A stretch of DNA of 38,167 nt from an uncultured bacterium (GCA_903884945.1 CAISGR010000119.1:1-38167); one strand, 5' to 3'; positions 22,213 to 32,043 are shown, counted from the first letter of the stretch. The notes: a model not told the origin generated them from the letters alone. Translations and numbers: made by a program.

Positions 22213-25200
22213 TCAAAATTGCGTCAAAGCCAATGTTGCACGCCGATCCACAAGCTGGGCGAAGACATCGCGCAGCTCATCAAGGTCGAGTGGCTTGGGC
22301 AGCACGTAGTCGACATGCGCCGGCGCCTCATCTCCTGTCGTCATGCGTCGGCCCCAACCGGTCAGCAGCACGACGGGCGTGGCCGGAAAGATATCCTTGA
22401 CCGCGAGCGCGACTTGGTTGCCGTCGACATAGGGCATACCGAGATCGGTGATCACCGCATCGAAGGGCTCGTTTGTTTCGTGCGCGGCGCGTAGCGCATC
22501 GATCCCCGCCTGCCCGCCGTCCGCCTCCGTGATCGCGTGTCCGTCGAGCTTGAGGATAACCGCGGTCGAATTAAGCACCGCGGGGTCGTCATCGACCAGT
22601 AACAGCCGCAAGGGGCGAACCACGCGGGGGCCGCGGGCACGTCCGCGCACAAGTTTCCCCTTGGTCAGGACGGCAAATTCGAGGCGTATCCGCGTCCCCT
22701 CGTTTCGCGCGCTGTCAATGTGGAGTTGGGCCTTGTGGCGCTGCGCGGCTCCCTGGACCATCGCGAGGCCAAGGCCGGTGCCGCGCTCGCCTTTGGTGGT
22801 GAAGAAGGGCTCGAGACAGCGTCGTCGGGTCTCCTCGTCCATGCCGGGGCCGCTATCGCCGACTTCGAACCGTACGCGCGGTTCGCCGCCGGTCGCAGGC
22901 CGGAGCGTCTCGGTCCGGATCGTGATCGTTCCGCCTTCGGGCATCGCGTCGACGGCATTGAAGATGAGGTTGGTCGCCGCTTCTCGCAGCTCCGAAGCAT
23001 TGCCCATCACCAAGGGCAGATCGGCTTCGAGTTCGGTCGATACGGTGATGACGATGCCGCGCTGCTGCGGCATATCGCTCCAGCGTGCGCGTGTCAGCTC
23101 GACCACCTGCGGCACCAGATGATTCAAATCGAGCGGTTCCAGCTCGGCCTCCCCGTCCCCGGGGCGATAGAAGTCGCGCATCCGCGCGACGGTCGCCGAA
23201 ATATCCTTGACCACGCGTCCGACGATTTCGAGGTATTCGTCCAATTCGACCGGGAGTTTGAGGCCACGCTCCAGCAGCGACTGCGTGTAGACCGCGACTG
23301 GCGAAATCGCGTTGTTGATGTCATGGGCGATGCCGCTCGCCATCTGGCCGATTGCGCGCAACCGCTCCTGCTCGAGCACCGCCTGCTGCGTATGTTTGAG
23401 GTCGTCATAAGCCTGCTGCAGTCGATCGCGTAGTTGCGCCTGGTGCGCGGCGAGCCCGACATGCTCGCCGAGCTGCTTGAGGAACTCGCAATCGGTGCTG
23501 AAGAAGTCATTGTCCCGGAGCCGGGCGACGATCAGCACACCGAAGACCTCGCCCTCGATCAGCAAAGGAGTCACTACCAGTGAGCGCAGGCCCTGACGCG
23601 CCAGCCGGCTGGGAAACGGAAAGTCGAGGTCGGCGATGTCTGGCTCATAGACTAACTCGCCGGCGACGCAGCGCGAGAGCCCGTTCTGATCGATCGCGAC
23701 GCTGGCACGCTCGGTAATGCCGAGTTCCCGGCCAAGCGGCGCGCTACCCACGCCCACGTGCGCGACGGTAAGCGCGTGCGCGACCCGATCATAGAGGCCG
23801 ATGCAGACGAAGTCGGCCGGCAAGCGGTCCTCAAGCGTCCGAACCGCCACCTGAAAGATGCTCTGCATGTCCTGGCGCTGGCCGATCGCGCGAGTGATCT
23901 GCTCGAGCAGGTGCAGGCGATCACGCTGCGTCTGGAGTCTCGTCTCGGCCAATTTGCGGTCCGTGATGTCGCGGACGAAGGCGGTGAAGGTGACCGCCTC
24001 GCCCATCGTGATCGGCGTGATCGACAGCTCGACCGGGAACTCGTGCCCGTCGCGATGGAGCGCCTCAAGCTCGATTCGCCGATTGAGCACGTGTTCTTTG
24101 CCTGTCGCGAGATAGCGCGTCAGCCCCTCTCGATGCGCCTTCCGATAGCGTTCGGGCATCACGACCTCGTCGACCGGTCGGCCCGATACTTCGCCTTGTG
24201 TCCAGCCGAACACCGTCTCGGCCTGCGGACTCCAGCCTGTGACCAAGCCGGCGCTGTCCATCGTCACGACGGCGTCGAGTGCCGACTCGACGATCCGCCG
24301 ATTACGCCGTTCGCTCGCGAGGAGCGCCTCTTCCGCGCGTCTATGCTCCGTGATGTCGGTCGAAATGCCGAACACCGCGTAAGTCAGGCCCGAATCGTCC
24401 CGCAAGGGCGACTTGACCGAGATATAGGTGTGCAGCCCGTCCGCAAGCGGGACTGTCTCTTCTTCGGTCAGCGGCCGATCCGCCTCGGCGACGCGCTCGT
24501 CCATTGCGCGGAAAGCGTCGGCCGCAGCTTTGTCGAAGACGTCATGGTCGGTCTTCCCAATCATCGCCTCGCGATCGACATGGAAGATGTCGGCGTAGCG
24601 CTGATTGACCATAAGGTAGCGACCGGTGAGGTCCTTGACGTAGATCACGGCCGGACTGTTGGTGATGATCGCTTCGATCAAATCCTGGCTTCGACGTTGG
24701 GCCGCGGTGCGCTCGGCGACACGCGCGTCGAGCTCGCGGTTGAGCTCGATCAACTCGCGTTCCACCTCCCGTCGGCGCGCGGTGTCCGCGGCGCCGATCT
24801 GAGTGAGATTGAGCAGGAGCAGCGCGTCGCCGACGAACTTGCCCAAGTGCGCAACCATCGCGGGCGTATCGCTGGGCGCGCGCGAATAGAGCATGACGAT
24901 GTGCGCCACGACGAGAATGGCGGCGGTGAGCGCGATTGCTCGCGCGATTTCGGACCCCTCGCGACGTTTCCAATAGGCGGTTCCCACTGCAGCCCAAAGC
25001 AGCGGCACGAGAATGAGCGTCGGCCGAGTGATCCCGAGAAAACTGGGTTGAGTGTAGCGCGGGGCCGAGAGAAAGATCGCGATCAGAACGATGGTGAGCA
25101 CGGCAAGCGCCAGCGCAAACAGCCAGGCGGTTGATCGCCGATTCTGGCGCAGGAGCAGCGCCGCGCCGACACCGATCGGCAACAGATGCGCGGGCGGTCC

Positions 25201-25389
25201 CCAAGTGCCCGCACGCAGCCGAACGTTCGCATCGGCCCCGCCACCGTTCAACCAGCCGAGCGCTGTGATGAGATGCGTGAATTCGCCCAGGGCGAGTATC
25301 GCAAAGGAAATCGCCAGGAACAGCGTCCAGTCCTGATCGCCCCTCCGGCTGACATCCCATAGTAGCAGCGCGACGAGCGTTCCGGTCAA
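22213..25389 (-). CDS. Hybrid sensor histidine kinase/response regulator, 5' end disrupted
   Basis: The open part encodes 1058 residues: several membrane helices (about 1-200, MASE-like sensor), a short coiled coil, two PAS domains (about 230-345 and 360-480), a GAF domain (about 505-660), a dimerisation region with the phospho-acceptor His689 in GIAHDINN, an ATPase domain with NLIFNAVDAMPEGG and GDSGPGMDEE, and a C-terminal receiver with Asp982 in TDLGMP. It probably senses a membrane or redox/light-like cue and signals by phosphorelay. The only in-frame start in the open part is TTG 25389, in the second helix. The true start appears to be ATG 25551, separated by an in-frame TAA at 25441-25443. 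The protein may be inactive or N-terminally shortened. Confidence 0.88.
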   Translation of the reverse strand: MTGTLVALLLWDVSRRGDQDWTLFLAISFAILALGEFTHLITALGWLNGGGADANVRLRAGTWGPPAHLLPIGVGAALLLRQNRRSTAWLFALALAVLTIVLIAIFLSAPRYTQPSFLGITRPTLILVPLLWAAVGTAYWKRREGSEIARAIALTAAILVVAHIVMLYSRAPSDTPAMVAHLGKFVGDALLLLNLTQIGAADTARRREVERELIELNRELDARVAERTAAQRRSQDLIEAIITNSPAVIYVKDLTGRYLMVNQRYADIFHVDREAMIGKTDHDVFDKAAADAFRAMDERVAEADRPLTEEETVPLADGLHTYISVKSPLRDDSGLTYAVFGISTDITEHRRAEEALLASERRNRRIVESALDAVVTMDSAGLVTGWSPQAETVFGWTQGEVSGRPVDEVVMPERYRKAHREGLTRYLATGKEHVLNRRIELEALHRDGHEFPVELSITPITMGEAVTFTAFVRDITDRKLAETRLQTQRDRLHLLEQITRAIGQRQDMQSIFQVAVRTLEDRLPADFVCIGLYDRVAHALTVAHVGVGSAPLGRELGITERASVAIDQNGLSRCVAGELVYEPDIADLDFPFPSRLARQGLRSLVVTPLLIEGEVFGVLIVARLRDNDFFSTDCEFLKQLGEHVGLAAHQAQLRDRLQQAYDDLKHTQQAVLEQERLRAIGQMASGIAHDINNAISPVAVYTQSLLERGLKLPVELDEYLEIVGRVVKDISATVARMRDFYRPGDGEAELEPLDLNHLVPQVVELTRARWSDMPQQRGIVITVSTELEADLPLVMGNASELREAATNLIFNAVDAMPEGGTITIRTETLRPATGGEPRVRFEVGDSGPGMDEETRRRCLEPFFTTKGERGTGLGLAMVQGAAQRHKAQLHIDSARNEGTRIRLEFAVLTKGKLVRGRARGPRVVRPLRLLLVDDDPAVLNSTAVILKLDGHAITEADGGQAGIDALRAAHETNEPFDAVITDLGMPYVDGNQVALAVKDIFPATPVVLLTGWGRRMTTGDEAPAHVDYVLPKPLDLDELRDVFAQLVDRRATLALTQF

Positions 25390-25551
25390 GGCGACGCTCG
25401 TGTCGAGGACGGTGTGCAGCGACGGGCTTTCGGCACCATATTACAGCATCGCCGCTCCGCCAACGAACAATGCCGTCAGTGCGATGGCAAGATTTGCCGA
25501 AAAGCTGAGGACGATGGGCGTTCGCGGACTTGCGTAAGCAGCGACGAGCAT
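25390..25551 (-). pseudogene. Detached N-terminus of the hybrid histidine kinase
   Basis: In the same frame as the kinase, an ATG at 25551 with a strong upstream AAGGGAG encodes 36 residues ending in a transmembrane helix (SANLAIALTALFVGGAAML) and then TAA at 25441-25443. The frame continues directly after the stop as YGAESPSLHTVLDTSVALTG into the kinase's second helix. One base change (for example CAA to TAA) explains it. Sequencing error is an alternative. Confidence 0.75.
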
Positions 25552-25660
25552 TGCTCCCTTTCCCGGCGAACCGGTTCACCGCGGCCTTTGCGGCCCGAGC
25601 GGCTGCCAAGGGAATCACAGCGATGGAGTAGAGTTTAGGAGTGCCCAGAGATTGATACAA

Positions 25661-26105
25661 GCGGAGTGCAGAGAGAGGTTTAATCGCTGCGAGACGAGGG
25701 ATTGTTGAAGATCAAAATGCACGCCAGTTGGATTGCTCAACTATTTCGGATTGAGTTGCGTTGCATTAATGTTCAGCTGGCGCGCATGATCGTGTCCCAC
25801 GTCGTGGTGTAGGTTCGTCGGCAGGGTCGCGCCGATCTCCGGCTTTGGCCGGATTGGTCATGCCGCCGTGACTGGCAGCGTGACGATGGGATCATCGCTC
25901 AGTGGGACACTTGCCGCGTCGACGAAAAGCGTTTGGAACCGCAACAATGAGGGGGCGAATCACACATTCGCTTCACGTTCGGCGATGGCCCGGTGGCCGG
26001 CTACCGCTCCGGAACGATCCGTGAAAATCTGCCGATTTCCAGCTACGCTTTTGCAGTAACTCGCGATATCTGCAACTGCGAGGCGCGCTAAGTGCCTGAA
26101 AACGC
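25661..26105. other. Intergenic stretch without recognisable gene
   Basis: About 445 bases between the kinase's upstream region and tRNA-Glu. Short ORFs here have no recognisable motifs or ribosome sites and base composition is less GC-biased than the flanks. I see no RNA gene or clear repeat. Confidence 0.4.
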
Positions 26106-26180
26106 TGGTGACCCCTACGAGAATCGAACTCGTGTTTTCGCCGTGAGAGGGCGACGTCCTAACCGCTAGACGAAGGGGCC
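26106..26180 (-). tRNA. tRNA-Glu (anticodon CUC)
   Basis: The minus strand folds as a cloverleaf: acceptor GGCCCCU pairs with AGGGGUC, the anticodon stem UCGCC/GGCGA encloses the loop CUCUCAC with anticodon CUC (reads GAG), and the T arm carries GUUCGAUUC. A discriminator A and encoded CCA end at 26106. Body sequence matches bacterial tRNA-Glu. Confidence 0.95.
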
Positions 26181-26237
26181 TTGCGCTGAAGGGGCGCATC
26201 TAGGGGGATGACGTGCGGGCGTCAAGGCATTGCGGGG

Positions 26238-27380
26238 TCATTGCAGCAGCAGGTCAGGCGACAGCTTCTTCACGTCGGTCTGGCCGGTCAGGGCCATCGC
26301 CACGGCCAATTCGTGGTGCAGCAGGTCGAGCATCCGCGAGACGCCGGCTTCGCCCCGGGCCGCCAGCGCATAGGCCCAGGCCCGGCCGAGCAGCACGCCG
26401 CTCGCACCGAGCGCCAGCGCACGGAGCACGTCGACGCCCGAGCGGATCCCGCCGTCCATCAGCACGTCGGCGCGCCCGGCCACGACCTTGACCACGGCGG
26501 GCAGCGCCGCGATCGTCGACGGCGCGCCGTCGAGCTGACGGCCGCCATGGTTGGAGACCACGATCTCCTGCGCACCGGCGTCGCAGGCCGCGACGGCATC
26601 GGCGGGGTCGAGCACGCCCTTGATCGCCAGTCGTCCGTCCCAATGCTGCCGGATCCAGTCGATGTCCTGCCAGGTGATCGAAGGATCGAAGTTGCGGGAT
26701 ACCCAGGCGGTGAATTGCGCCAGGCCGGCGCCTTCCGGCATCACCGGCGCGAAATTGCCCAGCGTATGCGGTCCGCCGAGGAGCCCGACATCGACCGCCC
26801 AGGCCGGGTGGCGCACGATCTGGAACAGGCGTCGCAGGCGCGCGCCCAGGCCTTGCGACCCCGTCAGGCTCGAGCGGATGTCGCGATAGCGGGCGCTGTG
26901 CACGATGAGGTCGACCGTCAGCACCAGCGTCTCCACGCCGAGCGCCTTCGCCCGCGCCAGCAGGTCCTTCATGAATTCCCGGTCGCGGATCATGTAGAGC
27001 TGGAACAGGATCGGGTTCCGCACGCCCGCCGCGACTTCCTCCATGCCGCAACAGGAGGAGGCGGACAGGATGAAGGGCAGGCCGGCCGCTTCGGCTGCCC
27101 GCGCTGCCTGTACCTCGCCGCGCCGCGCATACAGGCCGGCGAGCCCGACCGGGGCAAGCGCCACCGGGAGGGAGGCGGGGCGCCCGAACAGGGTCGTCGA
27201 CAGATCGATCGCGGACACGTCCTGCATTACCTTCTGGCGAAGCTTGAGCCGTTGCAGATCCTCGACATTGGACCGCATCGTCGATTCCGAATAGGAACCC
27301 CCGTCGATATAATCGAAGAGGAAGGAGGGCAGGCGCGCTTTCGCGAGCAGCCGGAAATCGTCGATGCAGGCCGGTGTCAC
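26238..27380 (-). CDS. lldD: FMN-dependent L-lactate dehydrogenase
   Basis: A 380-residue alpha-hydroxyacid dehydrogenase that follows E. coli LldD along its length: FLFDYIDGGSYSE, LPVALAPVGLAGLYARRGEVQAA, the long HPAWAVDVGLL region, and the active-site SNHGGRQLDG with catalytic base His278. The enzyme oxidises L-lactate to pyruvate at the inner face of the membrane and passes electrons to the quinone pool. It is the last gene of a minus-strand run behind an exported beta-propeller protein (56-base gap) and an exported aldolase-like protein, which may generate or handle hydroxyacids. Related mandelate or glycolate dehydrogenases are less likely given the close LldD match. Confidence 0.9.
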   Translation of the reverse strand: MTPACIDDFRLLAKARLPSFLFDYIDGGSYSESTMRSNVEDLQRLKLRQKVMQDVSAIDLSTTLFGRPASLPVALAPVGLAGLYARRGEVQAARAAEAAGLPFILSASSCCGMEEVAAGVRNPILFQLYMIRDREFMKDLLARAKALGVETLVLTVDLIVHSARYRDIRSSLTGSQGLGARLRRLFQIVRHPAWAVDVGLLGGPHTLGNFAPVMPEGAGLAQFTAWVSRNFDPSITWQDIDWIRQHWDGRLAIKGVLDPADAVAACDAGAQEIVVSNHGGRQLDGAPSTIAALPAVVKVVAGRADVLMDGGIRSGVDVLRALALGASGVLLGRAWAYALAARGEAGVSRMLDLLHHELAVAMALTGQTDVKKLSPDLLLQ

Positions 27381-27435
27381 GCGACTCGTCTAGGCATGGC
27401 GATCTGCCTCCGCAATGTCGTAGTTCGGACTGGCG

Positions 27436-28596
27436 CTACCGCGTCATCGCGGTTGCGATGGCGCCCGGCCGCGCCTCGAATTTCAGGGTCGCGGCCTCGT
27501 CGCGGACAAGCGCCTTGCCCGTGATGCGGAAGACCTCGATCTCCTTCGCCGCCGCGCATTGCAGCAGGATCGTCCTGCCGTCGGCGCTGAACGTCGCCCC
27601 CTGGCACCACGCGCCGCTCGCCGCTTCGGCAAGGGCGGTCAGCGTCGTGCCCTTCACCGCATAGAGCTTCAGCGCGCCGTGCGGCCAATAGCCGGGCGAT
27701 CCGGGCGCGCCGCCCGAGCCATTATGCACGACGACGGCAAGAAGGCGGCCATCGGGCGACAGGGTCAGATGCTCAGGGGTGAATCCTACCTCGACCAGCG
27801 CGACGGCGCCGGTCGCGAGGTCGACCGCGGTCACGGTGCCGACGTGCGGGCCGCGCCCCGGCGGTGCCCCGGCGGGGGAGAGGCGGCCCTGCAGGTTGGT
27901 GTTATAGGCATAGCGACCATCGGGGCTGAAGGTCAGGCCATAGGGCTGCATCCCGGTGGCGATCGGCGCGCCTGCCATCGTCACGGTGTCGCCCGCGACG
28001 GCGAGGCGGATCAGCTGTCCCGCGGTCTGGGCGACCACGATCGCGCCCCGGCCATCGGGCAGGAAGGCGACGTCGGTCGGGCGCGCCTTGGCCGGTAAGT
28101 GCACCTTGCCCGCCGGCGTCAGGCGCCTGTCCTTGATCGTGAAGACCGAGACCGAGTCGTCGCCCGTACTCGCCACCAGCGCCAGCGTGCCCGCGCGGTT
28201 GATCGCGACCCCGCTCGCGCCCGGCCCGGCCTGCACGGTCTGCGCCACGACCGGCGCGTCCGGCTTGCCGAGGTCGATCACCGAGACGGTACCGCTGGGG
28301 TCGAGCGTGCCCGCGGCGTTGAGCTGTTGCGCGGCCGAGACCAGGGCGAAGCCGCCGGTGCGGGCGACCGCGACGGAATCGGGCGGCCCGATCATGCTCG
28401 CGGGCGCGGCGACCGTGCCGATGACGCGGGGCGGATAGCGGCGCATATCGATCACCGATACGCTGTCGGCGGTCCGGGCGGCCTCGCCGGGGCGCAACTG
28501 CTTGCCGTCGTTCGCGGAGACCGCGATCTGCGCCGGGAGGCTCGCGGGGGCCGCCATGGCGATGATCGCCGCGGCAAGGCTGATTCTGGTCTTCAT
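27436..28596 (-). CDS. Exported YVTN-type beta-propeller protein
   Basis: A 386-residue protein from ATG 28596, which has GGAGAGGAAG in front and starts the signal peptide (MKTRISLAAAIIAMAAPASLPAQ). A longer upstream start would bury the signal. The mature part is a repeated propeller pattern (VSVIDLGKPDAP, GVAINRAGTLALVAS, LTFSPDGRYAYNTN, LTLSPDGRLLAVVVHN) as in YVTN and lactonase-like periplasmic proteins. No enzyme site is evident. It lies 75 bases after the aldolase-like gene and before lldD and is probably co-transcribed. A 6-phosphogluconolactonase-like role is possible, but the sequence supports only a propeller scaffold or binding protein. Confidence 0.75.
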   Translation of the reverse strand: MKTRISLAAAIIAMAAPASLPAQIAVSANDGKQLRPGEAARTADSVSVIDMRRYPPRVIGTVAAPASMIGPPDSVAVARTGGFALVSAAQQLNAAGTLDPSGTVSVIDLGKPDAPVVAQTVQAGPGASGVAINRAGTLALVASTGDDSVSVFTIKDRRLTPAGKVHLPAKARPTDVAFLPDGRGAIVVAQTAGQLIRLAVAGDTVTMAGAPIATGMQPYGLTFSPDGRYAYNTNLQGRLSPAGAPPGRGPHVGTVTAVDLATGAVALVEVGFTPEHLTLSPDGRLLAVVVHNGSGGAPGSPGYWPHGALKLYAVKGTTLTALAEAASGAWCQGATFSADGRTILLQCAAAKEIEVFRITGKALVRDEAATLKFEARPGAIATAMTR

Positions 28597-28671
28597 CGGC
28601 TTCCTCTCCAGTCCGTCGCACCGGCCGCGCCCGGCTGGCGCGGCCCGCATCTGTCGTTGGTCCGGTTCGCC

Positions 28672-29697
28672 TCAGAAGGGGTCGGTGCGCTTCGTATAGG
28701 CCCGGCCCTTGTCCGCGGCAGGCGTGTCGCCCCCGGTGCAGATCATCACGCCTTCCTTGAGCTGGTCGATCACGTCGCGCTCGTTGCAGGCGTTCAGGAA
28801 GCGCAGGCCGTTCGCCTTGGTCGCGGCGAGCACGCGCGCGCGCACGGCCAGCATCGAGGCAGGATAGCCTTCCGGCGCACTGCCCGGCACCCGCGGCTTG
28901 GGGGCGCCGACCAGATAGAAGCCGTGATCGCCCGGTCCCCATTCGGCAAAGGCGAGGCCGGGCGTGCGCACGGTCGATTCCACATTGGCGTCGGCGCGCG
29001 GATTCTCGATCTTCACGCCGAAGATCAGTTCCCCGTCCGGGTTGAGCGGCCATGGCTCCGCCAGCTTCAGATACTCGTTCTGCGTCACGCCCCAGATCTC
29101 GGCGGCGAATTGCTGGCTGCCATTGCCGCGGAAGCCCTGCGACAGGCCGGAGACGACGGGGGCGAAGGGGTAGCGCGAGGCCTGGATCATGATCTGCGCT
29201 GCCTCGGGCGATTCGGCGTTGCACAACAGGATGCCGTGGACACCGGCGGCGAGCGCCTGCTGGATCATCCACGCATTGGCGCGCACCGCGTCGGCGGTGC
29301 CCTGGATCGGGAGCGTGACGATGACGGCCGGGGTGCGGTGTCCGGTGCGGGTCGGCCCGCCATCGACCAGCCCGCGCATGAAATCGCGCAGCTCCTTGAA
29401 GTCGAGCGGGCCATGTTCCATTTCGTAGGTGATGTAATCGGCCTTGGTCGCGGCGAGCTTCTTGCCCTCCTCATAGCCGCCGCCCGGGATCTGGGTGTAA
29501 TAGACCGGCTGGCCCTTCAGCCACATGTCGATGATGCGGTTGATATGCTTGCCGGTGCGCGTGGTCTTCGCCGGCATCGCCGGCTGCGCCTCCACGGCGA
29601 AGGCTTGGCCCGGCGCCTGTTGCGCTTGGGCGGGCATCGACAGGAGCGCCAGCGGCGCGGCACAGGCAAGCGGGAACAACCTCTTCATCACATGCAA
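28672..29697 (-). CDS. Exported HpcH/HpaI-type aldolase family protein
   Basis: A 341-residue protein with a Sec signal (MKRLFPLACAAPLALLSMPAQAQ). The mature part has HpcH/HpaI features: YEMEHGPLDF with His95, a GVHGILLCNAES strand, an IFGVKIENPRAD metal-ligand region and AEWGPGDHGFYL. Family members catalyse retro-aldol cleavage of hydroxy-ketoacids in the cytoplasm, so a signal peptide is unusual and places this one in the periplasm. ATG 29697 has GGGGAG upstream; ATG 29688 is equally possible. It starts the operon with the propeller protein and lldD. Substrate not known. Confidence 0.75.
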   Translation of the reverse strand: MHVMKRLFPLACAAPLALLSMPAQAQQAPGQAFAVEAQPAMPAKTTRTGKHINRIIDMWLKGQPVYYTQIPGGGYEEGKKLAATKADYITYEMEHGPLDFKELRDFMRGLVDGGPTRTGHRTPAVIVTLPIQGTADAVRANAWMIQQALAAGVHGILLCNAESPEAAQIMIQASRYPFAPVVSGLSQGFRGNGSQQFAAEIWGVTQNEYLKLAEPWPLNPDGELIFGVKIENPRADANVESTVRTPGLAFAEWGPGDHGFYLVGAPKPRVPGSAPEGYPASMLAVRARVLAATKANGLRFLNACNERDVIDQLKEGVMICTGGDTPAADKGRAYTKRTDPF

Positions 29698-29827
29698 CTC
29701 CCCTAGAACCGGTTCTTGGCAAACCCTATAGGATATAGCATGTCACGGGCGACTGCCGGGCGCAATGGGGTGATTGCATCCAAGATGGCTGTGGTGTGTA
29801 CTTTGGTGCGCGGCGCTCACCAACGAA

Positions 29828-29862
29828 CAGGGCGCCCGGATCCTGTCGATCGGGGCGCCCTG
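29828..29862 (-). terminator. Terminator-like hairpin after DAHP synthase
   Basis: CAGGGCGCCC at 29828-29837 pairs perfectly with GGGCGCCCTG at 29853-29862 (10 base pairs). It starts 28 bases past the stop of the minus-strand DAHP synthase gene and is followed on that strand by TTCGTT. Confidence 0.65.
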
Positions 29863-29890
29863 CCGGCAATATGATGTTTTCGGTCTCGCC

Positions 29891-31264
29891 TCAGGCTGCC
29901 GCCCGCCGGCGCTCCGCCATCTCGACGTTGAGCATCTCTGCCAGGAGAAAGGCGAGCTCCAGGCTTTGCCCCGCGTTCAGTCGCGGGTCGCAATGCGTGT
30001 GGTACCGGTCCGCCAGCGACTGCTCGGTCACGTCGATCGCGCCGCCGGTGCACTCGGTCACATTCTGCCCGGTCATCTCGGCGTGGATGCCGCCTGCGAT
30101 CGAGCCTTCCGCGCGGTGCACCGCGAAGAAGCCGCGCACCTCGGCCAGGATGCGATCGAACGGCCGCGTCTTGTAGCCGTTCGCGGCCTTGATCACGTTG
30201 CCGTGCATCGGGTCGCAACTCCACACCACCGGATGCCCCTCCCGCTGGATGGCGCGGATCAGCTTGGGCAGGCCTGCCTCGATCTTGTCATGGCCATACC
30301 GCGTGATCAGCGTCATTCGTCCGGGGACGCGCGCCGGGTTGAGCGTGTCGAGCAGGCGCAGCAGTGCGTCGGGCTCGAGGCTCGGGCCACATTTCATGCC
30401 GATCGGGTTGCCGATGCCACGCAGATATTCGACATGCGCCGATCCCTCGAAGCGCGTGCGGTCGCCGATCCACAGGAAGTGCGCGCTGGTGTCGTACCAG
30501 TCGCCCGTCAGCGAATCCTGCCGGGTCAGCGCCTGCTCATAGCGCAGCAGCAGCGCCTCGTGGCTGGTGTAGAATTGCGTCGCGGCAAGCTGCGGCACCG
30601 TCTCCGGGTTGATCCCGCAGGCGGCCATGAATTCCAGCGCCTCGCCGATCCGGTCGGCCGTTTCCGCGAACTTCTTCGCCCATGGGCTGCGGCCCATGAA
30701 ATCATGCGTCCAGCGATGGACCTGCGCCAGGTTCGCATAGCCGCCGCTCGCAAAGGCGCGCAGCAGGTTCAGCGTCGCGGCCGACTGGCTATAGGCGCGG
30801 ATCATGCGCTGCGGGTCGGGCGACCGCCCTTCGGCGGTGAAGGCGATATCGTTGACGATGTCGCCGCGATAGGCGGGCAGTTCCACGCCATTCTGCACTT
30901 CGGTGTCGGCCGAGCGCGGCTTGGCGAACTGGCCGGCCATGCGGCCGAGCTTCACCACCGGCAGCTTGGAGGCATAGGTCAGGACCACCGCCATCTGCAG
31001 GATCACGCGGAACGTGTCGCGGATGTTGTTCGCGCTGTGCTCGGCAAAGCTTTCGGCGCAGTCGCCACCCTGCAGGAGGAACGCCTTGCCCTCCGCCACG
31101 CGCGCCAGGTCCGCAGTGAGGTGGCGCGCCTCGCCCGCGAACACCAGCGGCGGGAAGCTCGCCAGCGTCTCGCTCGCCGCGTCCAGCGCGGCCGTGTCGG
31201 GGTAGGTCGGAAGCTGGCGGGCTTCTGCCTTCGTCCAGCTGTCGGGGGCCCATTTGGCGGCCAT
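29891..31264 (-). CDS. Class II 3-deoxy-7-phosphoheptulonate synthase
   Basis: From ATG 31264 ([10 protein letters not shown]) it encodes 457 residues, the usual class II length; starts further upstream (31270, 31330) add unsupported residues. Class II landmarks are present: [52 protein letters not shown] and [17 protein letters not shown]. The enzyme joins phosphoenolpyruvate and erythrose-4-phosphate as the first step of the shikimate pathway. It appears monocistronic, divergent from a small HD protein and closed by the hairpin at 29828-29862. No leader peptide or attenuator was seen. Confidence 0.95.
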   Translation of the reverse strand: MAAKWAPDSWTKAEARQLPTYPDTAALDAASETLASFPPLVFAGEARHLTADLARVAEGKAFLLQGGDCAESFAEHSANNIRDTFRVILQMAVVLTYASKLPVVKLGRMAGQFAKPRSADTEVQNGVELPAYRGDIVNDIAFTAEGRSPDPQRMIRAYSQSAATLNLLRAFASGGYANLAQVHRWTHDFMGRSPWAKKFAETADRIGEALEFMAACGINPETVPQLAATQFYTSHEALLLRYEQALTRQDSLTGDWYDTSAHFLWIGDRTRFEGSAHVEYLRGIGNPIGMKCGPSLEPDALLRLLDTLNPARVPGRMTLITRYGHDKIEAGLPKLIRAIQREGHPVVWSCDPMHGNVIKAANGYKTRPFDRILAEVRGFFAVHRAEGSIAGGIHAEMTGQNVTECTGGAIDVTEQSLADRYHTHCDPRLNAGQSLELAFLLAEMLNVEMAERRRAAA

Positions 31265-31397
31265 GATCATAGTCCAGTGGTTTTTGTGAAAATCGCGCAG
31301 GCCAATGCGCTGAAAATGCCGCTGGCGCAACGAAGGAAAACTCGTTCACCGTGATCGAGCAGCTTGTGATCGCATCGGCGGCGCCTATACGGCATTT

Positions 31398-32042
31398 GTG
31401 TTCGCGAGCGAGATACGGCGCCTGACGGGCGACATGCCGCCGCTGATCGGTGCGCTGCTGGTCGAGCGCTTTGCGGCGTCGCCGCTGGCCTATCACAATC
31501 TCGATCATGTCCGGCACCTGCTCGAGCAGCTTCAGGCCCATTTCGCTGCCGTCTTGCCGGAGCGGGATCGCCGCATCCTGCGCTATGCGATCTGGCTGCA
31601 CGATCTGTTCTATGATGTGCGGGCGCCGGACAATGAGCGGCGGAGTGCCGATATCGGCCTCGCCCTGTTGCAATGGCCCGAAGACGAGATGCGCGATTTC
31701 GAGGCCTGCGTGATGGCGACCAAAGGGCACCGCACCGAGGAAAGGCTGCCGCAGGTCATGGTGGACCTTGATCTGTCGATCCTGGCCGCGCCGCGCGAGG
31801 AATATCGGCGTTACGCGCTGGCGGTGCGCGATGAATATCGTGGCTATGCAGATGCGATCTATCGCACGGGCCGCATCCGGGTGCTCGATCAGCTGTGTGA
31901 CGTGCCGCTCTTTCGCCTGCTGTCGCCGGCAAAGGGGCTGGCGCCGGACGAGTTGGAACGCCGCGCGCGTGACAATATGCGCTGGGAACAGGGCAGGCTT
32001 CACCACGGCGTGGGTACGATCGAGGCGCTGCTGGCCGATTAG
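31398..32042 (+). CDS. HD-superfamily metal-dependent phosphohydrolase-like protein
   Basis: A 214-residue protein starting at GTG 31398, with the pattern YHNLDHVRHLLEQL (His33 to His40) and WLHDLFYD (His68-Asp69), as in predicted HD phosphohydrolases of the COG4339 type. These have no firm substrate; nucleotide or phosphate ester hydrolysis is assumed. It stands alone between the divergent DAHP synthase and the convergent carotenoid oxygenase. It is not closely related to the PhnZ-type HD enzyme at 20213, since the YYGE and downstream histidine pattern is absent. The start codon is uncertain: the first ATG is 13 codons later. Confidence 0.8.
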   Translation: MFASEIRRLTGDMPPLIGALLVERFAASPLAYHNLDHVRHLLEQLQAHFAAVLPERDRRILRYAIWLHDLFYDVRAPDNERRSADIGLALLQWPEDEMRDFEACVMATKGHRTEERLPQVMVDLDLSILAAPREEYRRYALAVRDEYRGYADAIYRTGRIRVLDQLCDVPLFRLLSPAKGLAPDELERRARDNMRWEQGRLHHGVGTIEALLAD

Positions 32043-32043
32043 G

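Noticed and set aside
25741..25910. Possible transposon end near 25.8 kb
   Set aside because: Short protein-like strings occur on the minus strand but none matches a transposase motif I can name.
26238..27380. Glycolate or mandelate dehydrogenase instead of lactate dehydrogenase
   Set aside because: Similarity to E. coli LldD runs through the whole length, including the HPxWAxDVGL region and the C-terminal segment.
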